Shown one piece after another: positions 1 through 5,361 of a stretch of DNA of 5,361 bases; position 1 is the first letter of the stretch, and every line of letters begins with the position of its first letter. The notes below the pieces were generated by a model, which worked only from the letters and a program-made list of their open reading frames with translations, was not told where the DNA came from and did not search any database. A program made the position numbers and the translations under genes. Origin of the DNA: Desulfobacteraceae bacterium (GTDB lineage Bacteria; Desulfobacterota; Desulfobacteria; Desulfobacterales; Desulfosalsimonadaceae); NCBI GenBank assembly GCA_007131845.1, contig SLPT01000064.1:1-5361 (forward strand). Reading direction: 5' to 3'.

Positions 1-2008
1 AAATGCCCAGGCGATCGGCATCCGCCGGGCTGAGGGCCACGGTGCACGCCCGCTTCCCCCGGTTCCATTCGGGGTTTCGCATGAGGGTGTTGGCGTTTCT
101 CCGGAAATGCCGCCCGGCATTCAAAACCAGCGGAAATTCCGGAGGCATCCGGAGGGATTCGGACTCCTTCTCCGGGGTGAGCGCCGACACCTGTTCTTCC
201 AGCTCAGGTATAAAGAGCTCGATTTTTCCCGACGGTGTTTTGATGCCGTCCATGGGGTTGTCCGCATCCGCCTTGCCGACCCATAGGCCTTCGGGATTGT
301 CCAGCAGCGCCTGGAAAATGCGGTCCCCCTGGTCGATACCGGGTTCAAAGCCCGCACGTGCAGCATTTTTCCGAAACGATTTTGGTGCGGTCATGAGAAG
401 GCCCCACAGCGCGGCCATAGCAGCGCTATCCCACGTTTGCCCGAGCGTCCGGGCCAGCACAAAGGGCATTCGGGACATGGCTTCAGGAACAGCGCCGCCG
501 TATTCCATGAGCTTTGCCCCGAAATTCAGGCGGTCGCCTTCGGCCGCGCCGGACAGCTCGTCCGGTATTTCCGGGACAAGATTCATCTGCCCTGCGATAC
601 GGGTGATGATCTGGGATGCCTCGAAGCACTGCTCCGGGGGATCGACCACGGGCCTGCGCAACTGCAGGAAGACCTCCGGATAAGTCGTGGGGAAGAAGGT
701 TGCATCCCAGGACTCGTAAAAGGTGCGGCACGGCAGCACGTAATGGGCCAGGCGCGCGGTTTCGCTAAGAACAATATCGTTTACCACCAGCAGGTCGAGC
801 GCCGCAAAGGCGTTTTCGTAGGCCCCGGTGTCCGGATAGGAGCGAAGCGGGTTGCACGCGCTGACAATCACGGCGCGCAGACGGTCCGGATGGTCGCTCA
901 TGATCTCCTCGGGCATCACGGCGGGCGGGAAAGACCCCGCTGCCGCAGGCGGCATGTTCGTGGCAACGGTTCTCCAGGTTTTCCCGCTTCGCTCATCCGC
1001 GTGAAATCCCATGGGCATGACCATGCCGGGAATGACGTTTCCGCCGCGAACCCCGTAGATGCCGCAGACTGCGCCCAGAATGCCCAGCAGGTAGGAATTC
1101 AGAGTGCTGTTGCGCCCCATGTAGATGCCCAGATCCGGGTGGAGCGACCAGCGCCGGGTGGTCATGAGCCGGCAGAGCTCCCGGATCGAATCGCCATCAA
1201 CCTGGCAGACGCCAAGGGCCGCCTCCACGTCGAACGCTGTAAACCAGGGACGGATCCCCTCCCAGCCTTCCGCGTGTTCCCCCAGATACTCCCGGTTCTC
1301 CCACCCCTCCCGGAGGATGAGCGCGATCATGGCTTTTACCAGAAGCGCGTCGGTTCCGGGCCGGGGTGCAATGTGAATGTTGGCGACAGCCGCGGTTTCG
1401 CTTTTCCTGGGATCCACGATAACCAGCAGCCGGTCCGGGTCCTCGGCGATTTCTTTCAATACGACGGGTGCCCGGGGCATCTGGTGGCTTTCCATGCCGT
1501 TCCATCCCCACCCCACCAGCATGTCCGAGTGGTGTTCATCCGGTATGGTGATATTGTACTGCCGCCCCATCATGCGGCCGTACACCCACCAGGCGCCGCT
1601 GAACTCCTGTCCGGCGGATGAATAATAGTACCGGGAACCCAGGGCGCGCAGCAAGCCGAGCCCGAATCCCGCCTCCATGTGGCCGCCCTGGGCGGATCCC
1701 CCCATGTAGGCAAGACAGCGGGGACCATGCCGCTCCACAAGGGATTGAAGCTTTTGGGCGATCTCGCCGATCGCCTGCTCCCAGGATATCGGTTCGAATC
1801 GCTCGCCGACCCGTTTGAGGGGCCGGGTCAACCGGTCTTCCGGATACTGGTGATAGATCACGTTAAGCCCCTTGCGGCAGGCATACCCCCTGCTGCGCGG
1901 GTTGGCCTTGTCCGGTTTCACCCGGACCATGCGCCCGTCCTCCACCAGGATCTCCAGTCCGCAGTTCTGGGCGCACAGGATGCACCCGGTCTTATGCCAC
2001 TGTCCCAT
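1..2008 (-). CDS. Molybdopterin (Mo/W-bisPGD) oxidoreductase, large catalytic subunit, 3' end outside window
   Basis: I translated this frame codon by codon: it is open for 669 codons from the ATG at 2008 to the left edge, so the C-terminus is missing. The start is fixed by GGGAGG six bases upstream and by the [4Fe-4S] motif directly after it: C9-x2-C12-x3-C16-x27-C44, then RKG. The catalytic Molybdopterin domain follows at about 55-470, with IVDPRKSETAAVANIHI and RPGTDALL near 197-223, CNPLRSYPDTGAYE near 385 and ETARLAHYVLPCRTFYESWD near 416-435. From about 625 it enters the C-terminal dinucleotide-binding domain (NAGRHFRRN, LSPADADRLGI) and is cut there. There is no Tat or Sec signal, so it is probably cytoplasmic. 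Members of this family oxidise or reduce small substrates (formate, sulfur or arsenic compounds, others) at a bis-pterin metal site; the substrate here cannot be told. No cysteine or selenocysteine lies between residues 99 and 260, so the metal ligand is not the common Cys/Sec (E135 or S137 are candidates). Partner subunits, if any, would lie left of the window. Confidence 0.93.
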   Translation of the reverse strand, partial: MGQWHKTGCILCAQNCGLEILVEDGRMVRVKPDKANPRSRGYACRKGLNVIYHQYPEDRLTRPLKRVGERFEPISWEQAIGEIAQKLQSLVERHGPRCLAYMGGSAQGGHMEAGFGLGLLRALGSRYYYSSAGQEFSGAWWVYGRMMGRQYNITIPDEHHSDMLVGWGWNGMESHQMPRAPVVLKEIAEDPDRLLVIVDPRKSETAAVANIHIAPRPGTDALLVKAMIALILREGWENREYLGEHAEGWEGIRPWFTAFDVEAALGVCQVDGDSIRELCRLMTTRRWSLHPDLGIYMGRNSTLNSYLLGILGAVCGIYGVRGGNVIPGMVMPMGFHADERSGKTWRTVATNMPPAAAGSFPPAVMPEEIMSDHPDRLRAVIVSACNPLRSYPDTGAYENAFAALDLLVVNDIVLSETARLAHYVLPCRTFYESWDATFFPTTYPEVFLQLRRPVVDPPEQCFEASQIITRIAGQMNLVPEIPDELSGAAEGDRLNFGAKLMEYGGAVPEAMSRMPFVLARTLGQTWDSAAMAALWGLLMTAPKSFRKNAARAGFEPGIDQGDRIFQALLDNPEGLWVGKADADNPMDGIKTPSGKIELFIPELEEQVSALTPEKESESLRMPPEFPLVLNAGRHFRRNANTLMRNPEWNRGKRACTVALSPADADRLGI

Positions 2009-2014
2009 ATTTTA

Positions 2015-2020
2015 CCTCCC
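2015..2020 (-). promoter_or_regulatory. Shine-Dalgarno of the oxidoreductase gene
   Basis: On the minus strand GGGAGG is followed by TAAAAT and then the ATG at 2008. A six-base spacing to a strong anti-16S match fixes this start. The gene therefore has its own efficient initiation site and is not translationally coupled to the permease about 350 bases upstream. Confidence 0.85.
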
Positions 2021-2039
2021 GGAATGTTGAGGCACCCGT

Positions 2040-2080
2040 AAAAAGTCGCGATCCGGCGGCTTTGCAAAAAGTCCAGGATC
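2040..2080. repeat. Imperfect direct repeat, period 26, beside and inside the palindrome's oxidoreductase-side arm
   Basis: The motif AAAAAGTC occurs at 2040-2047 and again at 2066-2073. Each copy is followed by a related tail (GCGATCC, then CAGGATC). The second copy is part of the oxidoreductase-side arm of the palindrome at 2055-2178; the first lies just outside it. This suggests that the true repeat element extends to about 2039, with duplicated ends, rather than stopping at the hairpin base. It is short and imperfect, so the unit structure is tentative. Confidence 0.45.
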
Positions 2081-2178
2081 AAGGCTTGCGCAATTTCGAA
2101 GAATGCAGCGTACCTGGCGTACGTGAAATTCTGAGAAATTGCGCGCAGGCTCAGATATTGGACTTTTACGAAGCCGTC
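2055..2178. repeat. 124-base imperfect palindrome, probable dispersed intergenic hairpin repeat
   Basis: The two ends are inverted copies: 2055-2075 (GGCGGCTTTGCAAAAAGTCCA) matches the reverse complement of 2159-2178 at about 17 of 20 positions. Further in, GCGCAATTTC at 2088-2097 pairs perfectly with GAAATTGCGC at 2135-2144. The tip is CGTAC (2109-2113), a five-base loop, then GTACG (2119-2123). The whole stretch could fold into one long interrupted hairpin as RNA, or a cruciform as DNA. It lies between two co-directional genes and holds no transposase, which fits a REP- or MITE-like non-autonomous element. One minus-strand frame through it stays open, but the peptide looks like a by-product of the repeat. 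It could also act as a transcript-processing or attenuation structure in the oxidoreductase leader. The palindrome itself is seen directly; its repeated nature in the genome is inferred. Confidence 0.8.
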
Positions 2179-2362
2179 AATGTTTCTGAAGCCTAAACTG
2201 AAATCAGCATATATTGCCCGGCACATAGATCCCAATGCAGGGGGCCCGCAATATGACAATACGATGCTGTACCTCCTGTTTTATTCCTTGATACGAAAAA
2301 TGAAAAGCGTCTTTTTTGAATGAACCATCTCGTTGCTCTGAAAATCGCAGATGCGATGGTCG
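2179..2362. other. AT-richer intergenic spacer without a convincing gene
   Basis: This stretch follows the permease stop codon and is visibly richer in A and T than the flanking genes. It holds an orphan AGGAGG (2272-2277) and a seven-base inverted repeat, ATATTGC at 2211-2217 against GCAATAT at 2248-2254, with a 30-base loop. There is a poor promoter-like pair on the minus strand: TTGACG at 2180-2175, then TATCTG after 17 bases, the latter inside the palindrome. I see no strong terminator for the pump operon and no good promoter, so whether transcription stops or restarts here is open. Confidence 0.6.
2272..2277 (-). promoter_or_regulatory. Orphan strong Shine-Dalgarno-like site
   Basis: The minus strand reads AGGAGG here. 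The next usable start is a TTG at 2259, 12 bases downstream, which is too far for efficient initiation. No ATG or GTG lies at normal spacing; the triplet at the ideal distance is ATC. The frame from that TTG would give about 113 residues, running through the palindrome and into the oxidoreductase gene in another frame, ending at 1918. I do not accept that as a gene. The site may be a remnant of a gene start that decayed when the repeat arrived, or chance. Confidence 0.35.
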
Positions 2363-3520
2363 CTATGCCCGCATGTTGCGCTTTACGATAAGAATCGTTG
2401 CAGCAAATGGAATCACGGCGAGAAGCGCCAGAAAAACAGCTTCCGGCAGAAGATGCGGCATGGAGGCATCCGCCAGGATGATCTTGCGAAAGGCCTCCAG
2501 AAAATGCGTCGTGGGGATCAGCTTCGCCACGGCGGCGACAGCCTGCGGCATCTGGGACAAGGGCCAGGTATAACCGCTTAGCAGAAAAGCGGGGGCCGCC
2601 ATGACCATGAGTATTTCCGTCGCCTTCAATTGCGAGGGAACCGCGGCGCTGACCAGGATGCCGATGCTGGTCATGGACAGGACAAACAGCAGGGAAAGGC
2701 CGTAGAGGGCGGCCGGGGACCCGTCCATTGGAACGCCGTACCAGTAGAGAATCCCGTGGAGGGAAAACAGCCACATGAGCATTCCCATAATCCAGTAGGG
2801 AAAGGACTTTCCGAAAACGATCATGACGGCCGAACGGGTCTTGCCGGTCAGTTCATCAAACGTTTTTTCTTCCGCCTCCCGGGCGAAGGACAGGGCTGTA
2901 ACCAGCAAAAACACCTGCTGCAGCACCATCCCCAGAAAACCCGGGAGAAGAAAAAACAAGTAGTTGCCGGACGGGTTGAAATAGCGCGAAAAATGAACGG
3001 AAAATGCGCTGTGTTGATCCTTGGCCGTCGGGGCGGGCAGCGTTCCGGAACGTATCATCGCGCCGGTCCGGATTGTCGTTTCCTCGGTTGCCAATACATG
3101 CTGGACAGCTCCCGACACGTAGTTGGCAACAAGCATATTGGCCAAGTTCAGACGAACATGGACTTCCGGCATGCGGCCCATGAGCACATCCCTGTCAAAA
3201 TCTGGCCCCAGGGTAATAATGGCATATACATCACCCCGTACAAAGCTGTCCCACAACCCCTGCTCGCATGCAAACACCCCTGCCACGGCGATGTTCTCAT
3301 GGTCCCTGAGCCCGTCAACGATCCGTTCTCCGATCGCGCCGCGGCTGGAGTCCACCACCGCAACCGGTATATCATACACCTGACCGTCGGTGTAAAGCGC
3401 GCCAAAGACTATGCCGTAGAGAAGCGGCGCCCCGATAAATATTGCAACGGCAACGGAATTGGAAAAAAACTTCCCGAACTCCCTTTCCACGATATGAAAA
3501 AAAATGCTCAGCCCGCCCAT
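2363..3520 (-). CDS. ABC-2 type transporter permease, YhhJ/YbhR-like
   Basis: A complete 385-residue inner-membrane protein. It shows the ABC-2 (ABC2_membrane_3-like) plan: one N-terminal membrane helix at about 22-43, a large extracytoplasmic domain at about 44-185, then a block of helices at about 187-211, 240-262, 270-293, 303-322 and 357-379. The segment FLLSGYTWPLSQMP (312-325) followed by LIPTTHFLEAFRKI (334-347) is the typical ABC-2 signature before the last helix. The length is usual for this family. The ATG at 3520 has GGGAG nine bases upstream (3530-3534), and the stop is TAG. It lies 27 bases after the adaptor gene, so the two are surely co-transcribed. Family members pair with an ATPase and export drugs, lipids or similar amphiphiles; the substrate here is unknown. 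No ATPase and no second permease gene is present, although such systems often encode two permeases. Confidence 0.93.
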   Translation of the reverse strand: MGGLSIFFHIVEREFGKFFSNSVAVAIFIGAPLLYGIVFGALYTDGQVYDIPVAVVDSSRGAIGERIVDGLRDHENIAVAGVFACEQGLWDSFVRGDVYAIITLGPDFDRDVLMGRMPEVHVRLNLANMLVANYVSGAVQHVLATEETTIRTGAMIRSGTLPAPTAKDQHSAFSVHFSRYFNPSGNYLFFLLPGFLGMVLQQVFLLVTALSFAREAEEKTFDELTGKTRSAVMIVFGKSFPYWIMGMLMWLFSLHGILYWYGVPMDGSPAALYGLSLLFVLSMTSIGILVSAAVPSQLKATEILMVMAAPAFLLSGYTWPLSQMPQAVAAVAKLIPTTHFLEAFRKIILADASMPHLLPEAVFLALLAVIPFAATILIVKRNMRA

Positions 3521-3529
3521 TTTTTCAAT

Positions 3530-3534
3530 CTCCC
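3530..3534 (-). promoter_or_regulatory. Shine-Dalgarno of the permease gene
   Basis: GGGAG on the minus strand, nine bases before the ATG at 3520, lies wholly in the 27-base gap after the adaptor's stop codon. It supports this start and independent ribosome loading on the shared message. Confidence 0.7.
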
Positions 3535-3547
3535 GCGCTACTTCCGG

Positions 3548-4561
3548 TTACCTGGTGCCGCTGGCTTGCGGCGCGTTTTCCATGAATACCCGCATATTGT
3601 GATACACGGCATCCGGCTCCACGGCGTCCGCAGGACGGAATATCAATTCGTAGGCAGTCTCTCCGGCTTTTTTGCGCGGATACATGGAAGTAACAGCGGC
3701 ATACCCGGGAAGAGCGAGTATTTCATCGAGCACCACATCAACACGCAAGCCCGTGAAGGCCGTGCGAATCTCGTATTTTTCACCCCTTGCAAACGAATGA
3801 ACATCAGATTCCGCGACAGTAAACCGGAAACGAACGGAATCAGCGGGGTGACCCGTAAAAAGGGGACTTCCCGGGGCTGCCAGCTCGCCGGGCTTCATCG
3901 TCACCGACTCGATCCGCATATCCGCAGGCGCCTGTACGAACCGCTCTTCGTAGGCGCTTCTTGCTTCCCTTAGCGCGCCTTTCGCCCGGAGCATATCGCC
4001 TTCTGCCATCTCGATCTTTTCAGCCCGCACGCCGGATTCGATATCCTTAAGAAGGGCCCCGGCAGCCTCGAGACTTGCCCTGGCAGCCAGGTAGGACGAT
4101 TTCACCCGGTCGTACTCCTGCTGCGCGATCAAGCGGTCGTCATTCATGGACGCAATCCTGCGGTAACTGTTTTTCGCAAAATCATATTGCGCCCGGGCCG
4201 CCTCGTATTGCGCACGGACTTGTTTTCGCTCATATTCGTCCGCCCCCTCGAGAGCCATCCGGTATTTTGCGGATGCGGACTTCAGGGCTCCTTCCGCGGA
4301 TTCCATCCGGGCAGCGATTTCAGGCACTTCGATAACTGCCAGCACGTCCCCCTTCCGAACCCGCTGCCCTTCCCGGATGGCAATCGACCCGATTCGGCCC
4401 GGCACTTTTGATGAAACGTGAATCGTTTCGAAACGCGCCTTCCCCGACAGGGGCGGATGCGCGCTGTCCGACCGGTGTGCATGGGCCATGAACCCCATGA
4501 ACGCAAAGGCGCAGATGAAAAACAGCACCAGGCCCCACCTTATCAAATGTCGCGGATTCAT
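3548..4561 (-). CDS. HlyD-family periplasmic adaptor (membrane-fusion protein)
   Basis: A complete 337-residue adaptor that would bridge the inner-membrane permease and the outer-membrane channel. A signal-anchor helix lies at about 7-26 after the positive start MNPRHLIR. The first half of the lipoyl-like domain is at about 44-78 (VSSKVPGRIGSIAIREGQRV, 49-68, then KGDVLAVIE). A long Ala/Glu/Arg-rich coiled-coil hairpin spans about 80-205. The second lipoyl half follows (VQAPADMRIESVTMKPGE, 209-226, then PGSPLF), and a beta-barrel and membrane-proximal region runs from about 240 to 325 (VRFRFTVAESDVHSFARGEK). In many homologues the second half reads APxDGxV; here it is APADMRI, a small departure. 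The ATG overlaps the tolC-like stop as ATGA, with AGGA eight bases upstream (4570-4573), so translation is probably coupled. It resembles the YbhG/YhiI type of ABC-exporter adaptors, but the assignment to a subtype is by inspection only. Confidence 0.94.
   Translation of the reverse strand: MNPRHLIRWGLVLFFICAFAFMGFMAHAHRSDSAHPPLSGKARFETIHVSSKVPGRIGSIAIREGQRVRKGDVLAVIEVPEIAARMESAEGALKSASAKYRMALEGADEYERKQVRAQYEAARAQYDFAKNSYRRIASMNDDRLIAQQEYDRVKSSYLAARASLEAAGALLKDIESGVRAEKIEMAEGDMLRAKGALREARSAYEERFVQAPADMRIESVTMKPGELAAPGSPLFTGHPADSVRFRFTVAESDVHSFARGEKYEIRTAFTGLRVDVVLDEILALPGYAAVTSMYPRKKAGETAYELIFRPADAVEPDAVYHNMRVFMENAPQASGTR
4558..4561 (-). other. Four-base ATGA overlap of channel stop and adaptor start
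   Basis: The minus strand reads ATGA: the ATG (4561-4559) starts the adaptor and the TGA (4560-4558) ends the channel gene. Such overlaps usually mean termination-reinitiation coupling, keeping the two pump parts in proportion. It confirms that the genes form one transcription unit. Confidence 0.9.
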
Positions 4562-5361
4562 AACGCTTTTCCTGTATCTGAAACGGTTTTAATTGAAAGC
4601 ATACCATGGGCATAGAGACTTTCCATTGCTGCACGGCGCTGCTGATAAACGGCTTCGATTTCTGCCAGGCGGGCCCGCTGGTATTCGGCCCGCGCTTCCA
4701 GAAACTCCGAGACCGGCGCAATACCCGCGTCATAGCGCTTCGAAGCCAGTTCGAGCGAAAGCGCCGCACTTTCCAGATTGGCCTCCGCCGCCGCGATTTG
4801 CTGCCGCGCCACGGCTTCGTTGACCGAAGCCTGCTCCCGGCCCATGGCCGCATCCAGGCGTGCGTTTGCCAGGCGGCTTCGGGCAATCTTCAGATCGATA
4901 TTGGCCTGTTGAACATCCCGGGACCGGGAAAGCCCCGTGAACAGATCCCACCGAAGGCGCACGCCTCCTGCACGCGCCGGCTCCAGAACAGACAGGTCGT
5001 CTTCGTAGAGCTCATGACGGTAGAAGGCGACAACCTTTGGAAGATAGGCGCTCCGCTCCGCCTGGTAAAGGTATCCGGCCGCCTGGCGTGCTTCGCAAAG
5101 CGCCCTGACATCCGGCGGATCACCATTGACAGGGGCTGCGTGTATCCCGCCGGAACACTCACCGCCCCCCGATCCGTACGCCGGCGGGCGCGCCGGATCG
5201 ATCCCGGGAGGCATTTCGATCACGGCCGGTTCAGGAACACCGCCGGAAAAGCTATGCCGATCGATGCCGCTTACCTGCTCCAGGCGCAATGCCGCGAGAT
5301 GCCGCTTTCCCCGGATCTCTATCCGCCTGCTGTCCAGCTGGTTGATGGCCGTTTCCAGGCG
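4558..5361 (-). CDS. TolC-like outer-membrane efflux protein, C-terminal 267 residues
   Basis: The frame is open from the right edge to a TGA at 4558-4560, so the N-terminus and start lie outside the window. Fragment residues 1-33 end the first OEP repeat (LDSRRIEIRGKRHLAALRLE, 9-28, then QVSGI). The second repeat begins at about 85: a helix, YLPKVVAFYRHE (106-117), a beta strand with GGVRLRWDLFTGLSRSRDVQ (132-151), then two long helices to about 254, with SKRYDAGIAPVSEFLEARAE (207-226) the typical OEP turn. This is the layout of channels that join an HlyD adaptor to the outside. Between the repeats, at about 37-84, lies a proline- and glycine-rich stretch with few hydrophobic residues, longer than the short connector usually seen. 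The gene shares ATGA with the adaptor gene, so it belongs to the same operon and probably the same pump. Confidence 0.9.
   Translation of the reverse strand, partial: RLETAINQLDSRRIEIRGKRHLAALRLEQVSGIDRHSFSGGVPEPAVIEMPPGIDPARPPAYGSGGGECSGGIHAAPVNGDPPDVRALCEARQAAGYLYQAERSAYLPKVVAFYRHELYEDDLSVLEPARAGGVRLRWDLFTGLSRSRDVQQANIDLKIARSRLANARLDAAMGREQASVNEAVARQQIAAAEANLESAALSLELASKRYDAGIAPVSEFLEARAEYQRARLAEIEAVYQQRRAAMESLYAHGMLSIKTVSDTGKAL

Noticed and set aside
437..1621. A 394-codon open frame on the plus strand opposite the oxidoreductase
   Set aside because: It lies antisense to a gene with clear family motifs, its protein is low-complexity in His, Pro, Gly and Arg with no recognisable domain, and it follows from GC-rich third positions of the real gene.
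1918..2259. A 113-codon minus-strand frame starting at TTG and running through the palindrome
   Set aside because: The start is a TTG 12 bases from the Shine-Dalgarno, the middle is encoded by the repeat, and the end overlaps the start of the oxidoreductase in another frame.
2302..2320. A/T-rich AAAAGCGTCTTTTTT block resembling a terminator
   Set aside because: The only pairing is A against T around a five-base loop with no GC stem, so it would not be a stable hairpin.
2341..2357. Possible terminator after the permease: ATCGC/GCGAT stem with a short T run
   Set aside because: The stem is only five pairs with a four-base loop, and the T run is four bases broken by C; too weak to call an intrinsic terminator.
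2193..2774. A 193-codon minus-strand frame overlapping the end of the permease
   Set aside because: It is out of frame with the permease, whose membrane helices and ABC-2 signature continue intact across the same bases, so there is no sign of a frameshift.
2630..3973. A 447-codon open frame on the plus strand opposite the permease and adaptor
   Set aside because: It spans the boundary of two well-supported minus-strand genes and its translation is Arg/His/Gly-rich with no domain or membrane pattern; it is a shadow frame.

Overview
The window reads as one strand of genes: every gene I can support lies on the minus strand, so transcription runs from the right edge (5361) to the left edge (1). 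From right to left it holds the C-terminal part of a TolC-type outer-membrane efflux protein, a complete HlyD-type membrane-fusion protein, a complete ABC-2-type transporter permease, a gene-free spacer of about 350 bases, and the first 669 codons of a cytoplasmic molybdopterin (Mo/W-bisPGD) oxidoreductase that runs off the left edge.

Organism: a Gram-negative bacterium, because there is a TolC-like porin and a periplasmic adaptor. The genes are GC-rich, with G/C-rich third positions that leave long antisense open frames. A large bisPGD oxidoreductase with an N-terminal [4Fe-4S] site and no Tat signal suggests an anaerobic or respiratory lifestyle. The flavour (oxidoreductase type, and a long hairpin repeat in the spacer) recalls Desulfobacterota-like sulfate reducers or syntrophs. 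That assignment is an impression from memory, not something the window proves.

Region 5361-2363 is a tight export operon. The tolC-like and hlyD-like genes overlap by four bases (ATGA), and the permease follows 27 bases later with its own Shine-Dalgarno. Together they would form a tripartite pump: inner-membrane ABC-2 permease, periplasmic adaptor and outer-membrane channel. No ATP-binding subunit lies in the window. It must be outside, most likely upstream beyond 5361 because the spacer follows the permease, or the permease must work with an ATPase encoded elsewhere. The cargo cannot be read from the sequence.

Region 2362-2009 is AT-richer and holds no convincing gene. It contains a 124-base imperfect palindrome (2055-2178) resembling a dispersed intergenic repeat. 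It also has a perfect AGGAGG (2272-2277) with no normally spaced start codon after it, and a 26-base-period direct repeat next to the palindrome. If the oxidoreductase gene is read through from the pump operon, the hairpin sits in its leader, ending 46 bases before its start codon.

Region 2008-1 is the oxidoreductase. It has the classic CX2CX3CX27C cluster motif, but there is no cysteine or selenocysteine where the family usually ligates the metal. A simple alignment puts glutamate 135 there, with serine 137 nearby. This is the most interesting protein-level feature of the window. I found no CRISPR array, tRNA, rRNA, transposase or clearly new multi-gene system.
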